DNA of 64,000 nt from Neonectria sp. B-13 (Eukaryota > Ascomycota > Sordariomycetes > Hypocreales > Nectriaceae), in contig NOKP01000001.1 in NCBI GenBank assembly GCA_002682825.1, forward strand, positions 3,289,296 through 3,353,295, written 5' to 3'. Under the pieces are notes generated by a model. That model did no database searches, was not told the origin of the DNA, and saw only the letters and a program-made list of their open reading frames with translations. The position numbers and the translations under genes were made by a program. Numbering within the stretch: the stretch's first letter is position 1; each line of letters starts with the position of its first letter. Below are positions 1 to 12,141 of this stretch, piece after piece.

Positions 1-158
1 TGACGGTCTCGATGTTGATGCCGACGATCTGTTTGTGACGGGGGGGATTCAGTCAGTTTTCGAGCACAATTGAATTGGGCAAGAGTTGATCTTACCTGGC
101 GGCGCGCAAGCTCCTCCTCGTCGGGACTCCTCCACGCAGCCTGCTGGGTGGGATGCAT
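1..158 (-). CDS. 5' end of an unidentified gene running off the left edge (partial)
   Basis: This is a minus-strand start. The ATG is at 158-156 and the first exon (158-96) encodes 21 residues beginning MHPTQQAAWRSPDEEE and ending ARRQ. A GTAAGA donor follows. The intron (95-29) ends in an ACAAACAG acceptor and contains a CTGAC-like branch site. The second exon starts at 28 in phase 0, reads IVGINIETV and leaves the window. Both splice signals are good and the phase is kept, so I regard this as a real gene start. The 30 or so visible residues match no family I recognise. It faces away from the candidate small gene at 1329. The rest of the protein lies outside the window. Confidence 0.55.
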   Translation of the reverse strand, partial: MHPTQQAAWRSPDEEELARRQVRSTLAQFNCARKLTESPPSQTDRRHQHRDR

Positions 159-1328
159 GGTGTGAGAAGCTGGGGCGCGTTGTGGAGGAAATCTTCTGAA
201 TGCGACCGACGGGTTTTGCGGGTGATGGGGGAGAGCAGTAATTTTTTGATGCCCCTCCACGGTGAGACCAAGGTGAAGGAAGGTGGGAAATCCGCTAGTA
301 CGTACCATGACGGCGGGCCGGCCCCACAATTCGACCTTTTGCGCTTCACCTTGCTCCATTCCAGATGCGGGCGGGCCGGACGTCTCCACATGCCCGCTGG
401 CTGAGCAGCTGAGGAGCAGAAAGCCGCCTAGAGTCACATCGACTGAGAAGAGGGCGAGTTTGGGTTCTGATTTAACGTGTTTCTCTCTGTTAGGAGATTG
501 ATTATCAGTCTGGCACGCTTCGTCGCCCATATCCGTCCTTCGTCCACAAGCCCCCAATTGTCACTACTAGGTTCCAACAATGGGCCGAGAGTTGTGCTCT
601 GAACGCAGTGACCCCCTACATACACACGAAGAGGGTTCACGCCGGGATTCCCACCTTGCATATCCGGTGACCTCTGCCGTTGCATTGAAGCTCTCTCTCC
701 GGGGCAGAGAGAGCTCGATTGATCAACCTAGAGCTAGTCTAGCCACCTAGCATGTAGTCTACAGTCTACCCCATCAACCCATTTACACATCGGTGCCATT
801 AAAGGGTACGATCATCCGATGGCTGCGACTCTCCTCTCTCCGCAAACCCATTCACCCACCACCACATGACACCCACTGACACACACTCTTTTCTCTCTCC
901 GGTGGAACCGGCTAAGCTTCCCGGTTGCAGCCATCGTCAGCCCTCAGTCCCCTTGCCCTGTGACCGGTATCGACGTCAGCGATCCTCTCTCGCGAAGGGC
1001 CTTGACCTCTCATGTTCCCTGCTTGCCACCCCCTGCCCAACCCCAAACCCCAGCAGAGAGCCCTGGCAAAAGGTTGAGCTTTTTCACTGAGTGCAGGAAG
1101 CTCGGTTGCAAGTCTTGAGCGAGCCGGAGTTGAAAGGGTATTTAGTTCCAGGCACTGCTCTTCCTTCCCGCCTCGTCCTTCCCCAGCAGTGTTCCTCGAA
1201 TATCTACTCCAGTCTACACTCCTATCTCAACCTATCACGCTATCACCCCATACACAACCCGAGCCTCCCTATCTACCATCCAACCTCAACTCCCTTCGCC
1301 TATCAAACTACCACTCCCCCGCTCCACC
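159..1328. other. Gene-free stretch between two divergent starts
   Basis: This 1.2-kb stretch separates the left-edge minus-strand start from the candidate small plus-strand gene. The right part (about 1140-1328) is rich in C and T with many CTATC/CTCAACC runs, the composition usual just upstream of fungal plus-strand start codons. I see no coding potential I would defend. Confidence 0.4.
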
Positions 1329-1581
1329 ATGCTCAGCCGCGTATTGTACGTCCTATCTCCCTATCATTGCTTGCCCACACCCCAGCAGAATACCTAGCTA
1401 ACCCGTCTCACCCAGAGCCACGCCCACCAAGGAGCTCGATCGCCAGCTGGAAGCCCCGCGCATCCCCTTCAGGTCTTCCCCCAAGGACCAAACCTCAGTC
1501 CCAAAGGACCAGACAACAAAGGTTGAAGCCAAGGACAGCCTACCTACCACTAACACTCAACCTTCGGCCCCCCCGGCCTAA
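1329..1581 (+). CDS. Candidate small spliced gene, 60 residues, unknown function
   Basis: The ATG at 1329 sits in a good context (CCACCATG) after a long pyrimidine-rich leader. Exon 1 (1329-1345) ends at a GTACGT donor. The intron (1346-1415) carries a perfect GCTAAC branch site about 20 nt before a CCCAG acceptor. Exon 2 (1416-1581) continues in frame to TAA. The product starts MLSRVLATPTKELDRQLEAP and is hydrophilic, rich in proline, lysine and threonine, with no membrane segment or cysteine pattern. I do not recognise it. The complete set of start, donor, branch and acceptor signals makes it better than a random small ORF. It could also be the first exons of a longer transcript or a spliced leader with a non-conserved ORF. 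Confidence 0.4.
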
Positions 1582-1889
1582 AGTGGCTCCGCAATTGAAA
1601 GGCGACAGAGTTACCTATCAGATCAGAGGGAGCAAGGAGTTAGGCACAATGGACATGTCAATTTGTTATATCACTTCTTGCTGTTAATTTCAGAACTTCT
1701 TTTAATCATTCGTGCCCTTGGCCATTCGCCCCGTGCATTGCGCAGGCACAGCAGAAAACGCTGGCATCAGACTACTCGGAATTATCTTCGTTCCGGCCAT
1801 TGATTGATACACTATCTAACTTCTAAACTACACTTTCTTCAATGTCCTATTCATCCTCAGCCCATTCTCGGTCCAGTCTTCGCTGTTAT

Positions 1890-4800
1890 TTATTCAATAT
1901 CCTCCATGTTCCATACATTGGCGCCTCTCTTCTCAACGCTTCCCTTCAGCTTCTCGAGCACCGCCTGCCTCCGCGTCCTCTTGTCTTTCAGGTCTCCCTT
2001 CTCCTCTCTGCTGAACCCGCTCAGCTTCTTTCGTGGCGGAGTCGCCCTCGCCGAAGCTCCGAGCGAGATGCTTCCCGCGAAGCTGTGGCGCAGGTTCCGC
2101 ACTGGAGTTGACTCGGGCGAGAACATGACGCTTTTTCTCCCCTGCGGTGTCATGGGCGAGCCCTCTCGGCTCGTAGACCCAAGGTGGACCTTTCGCAACT
2201 GGTTCTCCAGCACGTCAATGTCTCCGCTTCGCTTCTCAACCATGCCGGTCATTTTGGTGATGGTGCGAAGGACGGCTTCCACGGTTGGTACATTCGCCTT
2301 GCCCTTGCCGGATGCGCTAGAGACCGTGACAATTTTAGTCTTCAGTAGGGTGAGGGCTTCTTCCGTCTCCGCCAGAAGCTTCGAAAATTTGGTAAATTCC
2401 CGTCTGAGCTCGTTCTGTTGGGTCGCCTGCTCAGCACTGAGCGGTAGAGACTGAGTCACCGTAGCCTGTTCTGGATCTGTCCTGACCATAATGATCTGCT
2501 TAAGATCCTCCTGCTTAGCCCGAAGGCGATGCATTTCTCTCGCAAGTTCTTGGCATGCGTCGAGCTTATCGTCCAAGTTGCGAACTCGTCCATCCTCGAG
2601 GTCGGGATATAATTCTCCGTCCAGTACCTCGCCCAACTCGTCAATCTCGCACAGCACCCAATCGTCGGGGATTTCAAGGTCGTCTTTGCTGCGACCACCC
2701 TGCTTGCAGTCATCCGTGTGTCCTTTGATGAATGACTTCAGTGTTCGAGAATTCAGGCCGAGGGTGTCGATCATCGAGTTGATGTCACGGTAGACTGCTT
2801 CAACTTGACTTGGGATGCTCTCCTTAGCAGGTGGCGCAACATTAGAGTGAGCAATGAATTCATCTAGAGCCAAAGTGCCCTCAACCTCAGACGCGAGGAT
2901 CTTTTGAACTTCCTCATCTTCTTCATCAACAAGTGGCTGGGTCTCTTCAGCCTCCTGCCGAGCCTTCATCTTCCTATGTTGGACCATGAATGGATCATCG
3001 GCAGGGGATGCCGGCTCTCGGCTCTTGATTGAGGCTCCAAACTGCGATTTCTTGGGTCCTAGAATCTGCGAAGCCATGCCCGGGGCGCTGACCGATCTCG
3101 TGGCATCAGTTCGGATGACCCGGTTGGGCACAGCGCCTCGCATAGGGCTTGGGGACCGAGGGCTAGTGGCGTTCGGTCGTGGGAACATGGGCGCGTTCCG
3201 GCTGATCTCGCCAAATAGAGGACGGGATGCATCTTGGCCTGGCCTGATGCTAGCAGGAGTGATTCCACCGATGCCGCCAAATGAGCTCTGAGGCGTGAAT
3301 CCCGGTGTAGGCGCAAGACCGGAAGTGCTAGGACTCAAATCCTTTGCCACGTCGATACCACTGCCTTCCGACCCATCATCTTCTTCGAGATCACTCTCAT
3401 CATCGGTGGTGTCGGGACCTGAACCAGCTGAGTCTGAATCAGAAGGCAATGGTGCATTGCTTGCCTTTGCCGCGAAGGGATTCGGTGGGAGCGGCGAATT
3501 GCTTGCCTTTGGCTCGAAGGGATTCGTTGGGAGCGGCGAATCTGGGACGGCAGGGGTTGGTGGCTTTGAGGAATCAGACGGCAAAGGAGCATTCTCCGCG
3601 GCGCTCGACGTAGTGACTGGCTTAGAGACACTAACAAAGTCCGGCGGCAACGGAGCATCAGTAGGATCTCCATCTTCGGCAGTATTTGTCGCAGGTTTGG
3701 CAGGCTTGGGTCTTGCGAAGTCCGGCGGCAGAGGCGCTGCGTCTGGCTTCGAAAAGGCCGTTGTAGCTCCATATGGCTGGCTAGGAGCGCTCGATGCTGC
3801 TGACGATGACGATGAATCGCCCATGGGAAAGGCGCTTCGGCTGGTGGCATCCGGGGGAAGTGGTGCGTCCTCCTCCAACTTAATCTGTGGGGGTTTAGGG
3901 ACCTCCGATTTCTGACCAAATATACCAGTGTAGCTATTTTGTTTGGGAGTTGATCCAAACACACTCCCACCAGGCTTGGGGGTTGATCCAAAAACACTCC
4001 CGCTCGGCTTGGGGGTTGATTGCTGGGATCCAAACAAGCTTCCACTCGAGGTCGAGGTCGAGGGGGTCTCGGCGGACTTTGCGCCAAAGAGGCCACCACC
4101 AGAGGCAGGAAACTTGGATGGTTGTCCGAACACAGATGTCGTTGGGGCGGGCGTCGTGGACAATCCAAACTTCGACGGGGCAGGAGTCGTCGTGGGAGTA
4201 GTGGATTCAGGGCTTGACTGTGCAGGGAACAGCGACGATGACTTCGGCTTGGCGTTTGGAGTCTCCTCAACTGGGTCTATCGCACTCATATCTTCATCGT
4301 TAGTCGCGGCAGTGGGCGTTGAAATAGCGGGCTTGTTGGCCGGGTCAGTCAAGGCCGAGCTGAAGGAACTGCCAAACAGCGAAGATCCCGATGGCACCGC
4401 AGGCTTGACATGGTCGTCCTTGGCAGATGGGTCAGGCTTGAAGGAACTCTCAAGCTTGAAAGGAGTAGAGCCAAAGACGCTACCCGAAGAGTTGTCTTGC
4501 TTCGCTGGGAAGGCTGTGTCTGTGTTGGCGCTTGATCCAAAGGGGCTTGCCGATGGCTTGTTTCCACCGCCAAAAACGCTGCCACTATTGCTGCTGTCCT
4601 TAGCAATAGAGGCGAAGCCACTTTGGCTGGAGAAACCTGCAAACCCTCCTGAGGTTGCGGCCGATGGGGATGAGGTCGATGCCGCACTGCCAAATGCGCT
4701 TTGGTTGGTGTCGTTCTTCGCAAAGCTAGCGAATCCAGACTTTCCAAAGGCAGGGGTTGCTCCCGTGGCCGCCGTAGATGGAGTCCCCCACGGTGATTGT

Positions 4801-6588
4801 TTCGCTCTCAGCGGAGACGACTGGCCAAACCCAATGGCACTTGTTTGGCCAAACGCTGGGGCTGCGGGAGTAGGTGCACCAAAGGTACTCGAGCCAAATG
4901 CTGCGCCTCCAGTGCTAGGCGCCGCAGTCGAGGAGCCTGTAGCGCCCCAAGGAGAAGCCTTTTGGCCAAGCTGAGAGGAGGCACCAAACGCTGAGGGGGC
5001 GTTTACTGCAGAACCGAAAGCTGACGCGCCAGGGTTGGAAAAGGGAGACGCAGAGGGTGCCACTGCAGCTGGGGCTGGAGCTGGGGCTGGAGCCGAAGCA
5101 GATCCTTCCGCAGCCACTAAGCCTGGATATGTGCTGCCCTGCTTGATGGAGTCGTTGTAAACCACCCACCACGAGCAAAGTACACCTTCGTGTGTTAAGA
5201 CCCAGAATCCTGGGAGAGGTCCTGGAGACTCCTCAAGCTCAACGTCGGAAGGAATTGGCTTGTAAACCTTGTCCTTGCTGGACAAATCCAGCGCAACACC
5301 AACGGGGGTAGAGTCGTCCATGGAATCTGTCATGGGAAGAGTCGGTCGCTTAGTGTCATCCAAAAACTCCGTAGTGGTAAAGACGCCAGTGATAGAGTCA
5401 GCAGGCTTGTCGGTAGCTAGAGGAGCCTGCGATCGGCTCAAGACACCCATCTCAGTCGCCGCGGTTGAAGACACGATGAGAAGGTCCTGGACCGCGGGTG
5501 GGAAGTCTCGAAGCCGGAGAATCGAATGATGAGGCGTCTTCTCTGAGCCGAAGGGCTCAACAGGGTCGGTGAGCTTCTGGAAGGTAAACGAGGACGGCGG
5601 TTGCCGAGTAATTATATGATAGATGGATGTTGGCGGAGACTCGTTGTTGGTCGTATAAATGGACAACCATAGATTGTTCTCCAGCCACGTAAGGGTTGAG
5701 ACTGTCGCGTGTTAGTGAGTACCTTTAAGCCGAGTTTGACTTCACATACCATGATAGTCACCCATGTTAGGTGGTTTAGGAATCTCTGCCTTTGCATCTC
5801 CTTCAGGGGTCATTTGGTGTATCGTTCCGTCCGCCAAGCCAGCGCATAGTTGCTTGCCCTTGGAGCTCCAACTCACGCAGCTAACCTGGGTCTTGAGAGG
5901 GTTGCTGATCTGCCTCTCCTTCAAGTTCGCCATGTGCAGGTTGCCATTGGTGGTCACGATGGCACACAGCTCGGCCCTCTCTGGCGTTGGGTTTGGTATC
6001 AACGCCCTCAACGTCTCGCCGTTTGTCGACAGCTCGAAGGCAGAGTTTGTGGAGTTCTGGAGGAGACTCTGCACCTCATAGACTGCCAGGCCACCGCCAG
6101 ATTCAGCGGACAGAATCAGGTAGTTCTCATCGGCTGTGAAGTAGAGCTGGGAGACTCGCATCGGCATGGGGATCTTGAGCTGGGGCTCGAACCGTCGAAC
6201 GTCGGAGTCGCCATCTTTAGGGACTTCGAAAGCTTTGCGGACGGACTCTGTCGTAGCGAGGATGACCTGGTCGGGGCCAGCAGCTGCTACAAGACCCTTT
6301 CGAGAGGCGATGCTGAGGAGCGACGCAGTGGACGAGGGAAGAGACGACCACGGAGTGGTTAGGCGGACTTTCGCGTCGCTAGCGATGGAGAGGAATCCGA
6401 GAGCCTGTGCGAAAAGATGATGGTCAGAATACTCGCCCAGCAAACGGGCAGACGTAGAAGCAAATCAACACGGCAAGGGCACTCACCTCGGTCTGGATAG
6501 TCTCCAAATCAGGTCCAGTATTCAGTCCTCCTGCTCCCGCCGCATTCCCAAGCATGGCGTTCCCGGAGTTGCCAAAGCTGAAAGCCAT
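1890..6588 (-). CDS. NUP159: FG-repeat nucleoporin Nup159 (Nup214 family)
   Basis: Three exons (6588-6487, 6404-5750, 5701-1890) give 1522 residues. This is the cytoplasmic-filament nucleoporin that anchors the DEAD-box helicase Dbp5 and works with Nup82 in mRNA export. Residues 1 to about 450 have the look of the N-terminal beta-propeller. About 450-860 is an FG domain with many SVFGSTP, SLFGS and SAFG units. About 860-1010 holds seven PLPP/PLPS/PLPT units next to acidic residues. About 1275-1380 is a heptad-rich coiled coil expected to bind Nup82. The start was chosen because exon 1 reads MAFSFGNSGNAM and splices in phase into the propeller through a GTGAGT donor. It is head to head with the proteasome beta-2 gene. 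The family assignment is firm from architecture; the coiled-coil partner is known from yeast, not shown here. Confidence 0.88.
3440..3870 (-). repeat. PLPPD-type repeat region inside Nup159
   Basis: The minus strand encodes seven spaced copies of P-L-P-(P/S/T)-(D/N), each about 15-40 residues apart. Examples read APLPPDFARP, APLPPDFVSV and SPLPPNPFAA. They follow the FG domain and precede the coiled coil, the position at which yeast Nup159 carries its dynein-light-chain binding repeats. That positional parallel is my inference. The motif itself does not resemble the yeast QT motif. Confidence 0.6.
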
Positions 6589-7277
6589 GACTGAAGCGAA
6601 GTAGCCGGCCTTGGACAGAGGACCCGAAGTTCATAAATTTGCCCTTCACATGGGGCGGGTTGGCGAAGTGGCGACCGGGGAGTAGTAGCTCTGTCGCGCG
6701 GCTGGGCTGATGGACAAATAATCTGGGGACCCGTGCTTCTGGGACTGGGCACAGCGAGACGTGATTGGCCAGCGCAGACGCTGTGAGTCCGGCAAAGGAA
6801 AAGGACCTGTGAGCCAACTGCGCGGTGTTGAATCCAGCGAATGGAGCAAATGGTGCAAATGGAGCAATTGACGTTGCGATGGATGAAAGCAAAAAGAAAG
6901 GTTCGATTCCGTAGCCGAATGTGCCTGCTACAAACCTTTCCGGTCGCTGCCTTCCAACAGCTTTCTTGAGCTCCCCGCACGTGATCGGGTAGGAGCCACC
7001 CCCCCAGGGCAGCCTGAAGGGGTGGCCGGGCCAACCAATGAGGGCGCTCCCAGCGGGAAGCTCACTGCGTGCTGTCTGCTGCGTCTGGAGGCAGCTTTTA
7101 GCCTCGTCATCAGCTCTGCCTTGTCAACCTCACCCCGACTACCAACTTGAACCGCCCAAACGAACGATACCCCCTCAAGTCCTTCATCTCCCACGACACG
7201 TGTCCCACGCCAGATACGAACTTCAGCACCACGACCGAATTGGAATTTTAACCCGGGGGAAAACGAGGTCATCCACG
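6589..7277. promoter_or_regulatory. Shared upstream region of NUP159 and PUP1
   Basis: This 689-bp region lies between two divergent start codons. A CCAAT pentamer is present at 7035-7039 on the plus strand. I did not find an exact proteasome-associated GGTGGCAAA element. TATA boxes are not evident, as is common for fungal housekeeping promoters. Confidence 0.55.
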
Positions 7278-8249
7278 ATGCCAGGCTTCGACTTCTCCAA
7301 CTACAACCGCAATGCGGCCCTCCACGCCCGAGGAGTACCTCTCCCCAAGGCGACCAGCACGGGTACCACCATCGTAGGATGTATCTTCGATGGCGGCGTT
7401 GTGGTATGTGCTGCTTTTCTTCCCTTCCTCCCCGTCCCTTCTCAGTCAAAGGCCGAGCTCCCACCAGTGCCCGTGGCCATTCCATCCCTCTCGTTCCTCA
7501 GCAGCGACGACGACGATGGCTCCCTGTAGCACGGAAACACTGACACGCTCTATCAACAGATTGCAGCCGATACCCGAGCCACATCCGGGCCCATCGTCGC
7601 CGACAAGAACTGCGAGAAACTCCACTACATCTCCCCCCAGATCTGGTGTGCGGGTGCCGGTACCGCCGCCGACACCGAGTTCACCACCGCCCTCATCTCC
7701 TCCCAGCTCGAGCTGCATTCGCTCTCCACCGGCCGTAAACCCCGGGTCGTCACCTGCATGACCCTCCTCAAGCAACACCTCTTCCGGTACCAGGGCCACA
7801 TCGGCGCCTACCTCGTCGTCGCCGGCTGCGACCCCACCGGCACCCACCTCTTCACCGTCCACGCACACGGCAGCACCGACAAGCTCCCCTATGTCACCAT
7901 GGGCAGCGGCAGCTTGGCAGCCATGAGTGTTTTCGAGACCCAGTGGACGCCGTCGCTGACCCAGGAGGATGCTGTCAAGCTGGCCAGTGACGCCATCATG
8001 GCCGGTATCTTCAACGATTTGGGTTCCGGATCCAACGTCGATGTGGCCATCATCACCAAGGATAAGACGACGCTGAAGCGCAACTACATCAAGCCCAACG
8101 AGAAGACCGCCAAGCTGCAAAGTTATGCCTTCCCCAAGGGCACGACGGCGGTGCTGAACGAGAAGGTGATCAAGAAGAACGACATCGGGCGGTACGTCAC
8201 GGTGGAGCATGTGCCTCTGGACAATGAGAAGATGGATGTCGACACCTAA
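7278..8249 (+). CDS. PUP1: 20S proteasome subunit beta-2 (trypsin-like active site)
   Basis: Two exons (7278-7403 and 7560-8249) encode 271 residues. The N-terminal propeptide (1-29) ends in STSTG, and autocatalytic cleavage before T30 would expose the catalytic threonine of the TTIVG motif. Counting from that threonine, the family's other catalytic residues Asp17 (in AAD) and Lys33 (in CEK) are in place. A GSGS loop and a C-terminal tail that would wrap beta-3 are also present. The subunit provides the trypsin-like activity of the 20S core, cutting after basic residues. The 156-nt intron interrupts the GGVVIAAD stretch exactly between codons (GTATGT donor, CAACAG acceptor). Everything in the sequence fits an active subunit. 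Confidence 0.95.
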
Positions 8250-8918
8250 AGGGGGCTGGATCCGCTTGGGTTGATAAATGGGGAGAGCATGGCTTTGTAA
8301 TAACAATATCACATTCAGGCAAACTATAAACTGAAGCAATGAATTGGTTCCTCATTTGATCTCTAGAGTTGTGGTCGTAGCTAACGAAGCCTTTGCAATA
8401 TCTCCATGATCACACCCTTGATGTCCCTTCCAAAAAATGCCGAGACCTCGTGCTTTCCTATACACGGGCCGCGAATCCCTTCCAAAAATGACTCTATGTG
8501 CAAGAGAATCGGTACAAGAAATGAACAAACGAAAAGATACTCGATGTGTGGTCCAAAAGCCGACCGCACCAAGTAGGCTCAAAACCCAAAACAAAAAAAT
8601 AGCTTCCCATGTTGGGATAAATCAGCGCTATGTCCCCCTGGCAATGAACCTCCTACAAACACAGAAGCAATTACTCCCAATGTGTAATCAACCCTTCGCT
8701 CCACTAGGCAACTTCGCTTTGTATTCGAAGTTGCTTGGTGTGATATGTGTAGTGTATCAAGATGTGTAATGTAGTGCATATAGCACATTCAAGGTCCAAC
8801 CTTGGATGCCAAAAACGTTGAATGTGATGCGGTACAGCCGCCCAAAACTCCGGTTAGATGGGTATGTTAGAGTTCATGATCATTATTGTTGGTGAATGGT
8901 GATGTCGATGGTATTGGT
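8250..8918. other. Convergent 3' flanks
   Basis: This 669-bp stretch lies between the stop codons of the plus-strand proteasome gene and the minus-strand SEL1-repeat gene. It is more AT-rich than its surroundings and should hold both 3' UTRs. I see no further gene. Confidence 0.5.
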
Positions 8919-11230
8919 TTATTTCCGGCCAAACATGGTTCTGGTTCGGGACTTGCTCCGAGCCTTCTTCTTGTCCTTCTTGGCTGTATCCGCATCGTCC
9001 TCGTTGTACTTGGACTTGTGAATCCTGCCACGTCGGTCAGTCATTGCCTTCTTACGAACCTTTTTTTTTTGTTAACGACTTGGGACTTACCAGCTGTTGC
9101 CAACCATGCTCATTCCCTTTGCTTCAGCCATTCGATAGAACTTGGCGCTCTTTCTCAGGTTCTTCTTGCATCCTATGCCCTGTGCATAGCAAAATCCAGC
9201 CTCAGCCAAAGCGTCCACATCACCCCAGTCTGTTGGTATGTTAGAAATGGCCGGGAAGAAGATGACGGGAGATACTTACTACCAGCGATCTCAAAGCATC
9301 GTAACGCCAGAGATTTGTCTTGCTCGATTCCCCATCCATTCATGTGGCTTACACCAAGCTCATAGATGCTGAGTGCGAATTGAGCCTTTCGGGTTCTTCG
9401 TTCAATAACGTCGACATGTTTGCCTTCCTTGACCTGATCCTCATCATCCGCGATTTCGACACTCGCGTATTCTGCGGCTTTCCTGAGCCATTCAACTCCC
9501 TCCTTCTGGTTTGCCCGCATGCCCCATCCGTGACGGCATGCAAGCGCATACAAGAGCATTGCAGTAGGGTCATTGAGCCTGGCGGCGTACCGAAGATGAT
9601 ACGTAGACTCCTTTAATGAACCGTTCTCGTGGCACTCTATACCCTTGGCCAAGTGTTCCTCGGCAGACATCTCAGAGGCAGTAGGGGCTACTGAGCGTGC
9701 TGTGGGCGGAGGCCGTATAGTACTAGCTGAGTCGCTTGTGTTGATAGACACCGGTGTCCTGCCCCGGCCCCTGGGAATGTCCTCGGATGCGCGGCCTGCG
9801 GCTGGGTTGGGTGATGGTTGCAAGGATGGCGCTTGGGGTGTGTTCTCGGAGCGGACTTTTCTCAACTCGGTCGATGGCCTCGGCAGAGGACTATTGGGGC
9901 TTAAAGCCTCGTCTGGAATGTTCTTCGTGGAGGAACTAGAAGGTCGCGTGGGAGGTGACGGGGGAATATTCGTGTTGATACGCTGAACGTTGCTGGGAGG
10001 AACAATGGGCTGCTCCCATTGGAAGGACGCCGGCATCGGTTGCTCGGCCTCTTCTCCTCCTCGTTGAATCGTCTTGCCTCTAGGCAAGGAGAACTTTGAG
10101 TAAATGTATGACTGGGCTCCCGGTGCGCCGTTTTCATCCAGTTGCTGGTCAAGGAAGGCGTCGCTATGCATGCTCACTGGCGTGTGAGCCGTATCATCTG
10201 CAAAGATGAACGAGGGCTGACTGTCAGAGGACGCCTGTCTTGAAGGCGAATCCATCACAGGAGTTCCGGACCTGCTGAGCGGTCGAGAAAAGTTGAAGGA
10301 AGGTCGAGGTAGAACAGAGATATCCGAGCCTACGGAGGGTGATCGGCGGAAAGAGCCTATACCTGGCGACGTCAACCCGCTCGTGAAAGCGGCGCTTCCA
10401 GAAGAAAGCTTTCGAGGCGGTAGGGAATGGAACGAGCCAGACATGTTACCAGAGCCCTCCTCGTCGGTGGGCAACAGCGGTGAAGACATAATACTAGACG
10501 ATCTCCTCGGAAACAGAGCCCGGGGCGGAGCCAAACCGAGCTCGTCGAATGAGCCCTGCTGCTTGTGCTTCTCCGGGGAGCCGTTGATGGAGCCATTGGG
10601 CTGTGGTGAAGGCATGAAGAGAGAATCTTCATTTCGGGAGGGAGATACCTCTGCCTGTCTATCCAGTTGAGACCGAGTTTCGCTGTTCAACGGTGAGGGA
10701 GACCGTTCTTGTCTCGCGCCGAAGAACGGGTCGGGTTCTGAGATCTGGGATAAGGTGCGGCGACCACGCGACGGGTCCCGGAGTGGGATCTCAGGGACAC
10801 TCTCATCGGGAGTGGGAGGTATCCGGCTCATTCGTGGGTGCATGGACTTGGGACGGTCGGCCTCGTCGGAGAAGGCATCCTCCAGCTCTGTCCTTAGACC
10901 GAGACCGGAAGTAGTGCGGCCGGGAGAATCGCCAACTTCAGAACCCGAGTCCTGGGACATGGAACGGAAATATTCGGAGCGGCCTTGCACAACCAAGGGG
11001 CTTTCTACAGTAAGAGGAGGCAGTCGACTCATCCGGTTGCCCTCCTTGGCACTTTCTTGCAATTGCCTGGCGAGCAATCGGCTCTGCATAGCAAATGCAT
11101 CCAGGGGAGAGAGCTCGGGGGGTGCCTCGCCGGCGACATGGACGCGAGGCGAGCGCAAAGGCTTGGAGATGGTGGAAAGATTTGAATGATGCGATTCGGA
11201 CCGCAGGTCCAGTAAAGATGGGCGTGACAT
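8919..11230 (-). CDS. SEL1-repeat protein of the Nif1/Dsf2 type
   Basis: Three exons (11230-9280, 9229-9091, 9024-8919) give 731 residues. Residues 1 to about 520 are disordered and rich in serine, proline and arginine, with many SP/TP sites. From about 523 a series of SEL1-like helical repeats follows, with motifs such as ALACRHGWGM, ELGVSHMNGWGI and AGFCYAQGIG. The tail is very basic and ends RTMFGRK. This layout matches the family annotated in filamentous fungi as cell-cycle inhibitor Nif1 (a binder of Nim1 kinase in fission yeast) and related to yeast Dsf2. The repeats are plain; the cell-cycle role is by family only. The last two introns are supported by GTAAGT donors and by restoring the GNWGDVDAL continuation of a SEL1 repeat. 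Confidence 0.78.
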
Positions 11231-11730
11231 GGTCGGTCGCTCAGTATGGCAGTCCTAGTTCTAGTCGACGCAGTTTGTTTCCATGCAAACAAATCAGCGA
11301 GGTCCGAAGTAAAGCAGAGGACGGCCAAGTATGTGGCCAGCCGTCTGTAAGGATTGTTGGTGGAGTTCGCGGATTAGTCGTCTCAATATCTGGGCTTTGG
11401 TATGTATCGATCGTGTCGACGGTAGGTGTCAAGCGATGTAGAGACAAAGCGATGCTCAAAGGCTATCTTCTCCAGAAAGATGCAATGACGAACAAGGCGA
11501 AAGAGCTTGGTGAGTGCATCAAGGAACGAGTGACAGGTGAAAGCCGGTGGGCATTGGTAGGCGACAGGCGGAAGGCAACAGATGTCGAGAGCGGCAGACG
11601 GTTAGACTGGGTGAGCCAAGCCAGAAGTGATCGGCGGCCGGGTGGGGAGAAGTTGCGCTGGCTGTGCTGGTGCAGGCGCAGGATAGGCGGATAACGGAAT
11701 GGAGTTGGAGCGAGCGACGTTCGGTGGGTG

Positions 11731-11758
11731 TTGTGTGTTGTGTGTTGTGTGTTGTGTG
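11731..11758 (+). repeat. Four tandem copies of TTGTGTG
   Basis: Four exact 7-bp units occur about 500 bp upstream of the SEL1-repeat start codon. The unit is not the fungal telomere repeat TTAGGG. It is likely a simple microsatellite in the leader or promoter. Confidence 0.9.
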
Positions 11759-12141
11759 AGTGAATGACGGGAAACAACCAAATGTTGTTGACGGGTCGTG
11801 GTCTCGTGGGGTGACGGGGGCGATGCGGCGAGCCGACAAAGGAGACGACAGAGAGGATCGGTCGACGCAGGCGGTGGGATGGCTGTTGAGGAACAGAGGA
11901 TGAAGCCCTGACACGCCGCGAGAAGAGGAGAGACAAGAGAGTGTGTGTGTTTGTGCGAAAGAGGGAATAGGGACGGGAGCAGCAGGAGGGAGACGGGAGC
12001 AGAAACAGGAGGATGGAGGTACAAAGTAGGAGAGTAGTAGTAGTCAGTGGAGGACTCAGTGGAGGGCAATGGAGAGGACGAGGATGTAAAGCCAAGGTTT
12101 AAGGTAGAGTCCAGCGAAGGAGCGGTACCTCTGGGGATGCG

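Noticed and set aside
3943..4974. 343-codon open frame on the plus strand
   Set aside because: It lies antisense to the FG-repeat part of NUP159; the low-complexity repeat coding of the true gene keeps the opposite strand open.
7446..8339. 297-codon minus-strand frame
   Set aside because: It is antisense to the proteasome beta-2 gene, whose catalytic residues are all in place.
11731..11758. TTGTGTG repeats as an interstitial telomere
   Set aside because: The unit differs from TTAGGG; it is a simple microsatellite.
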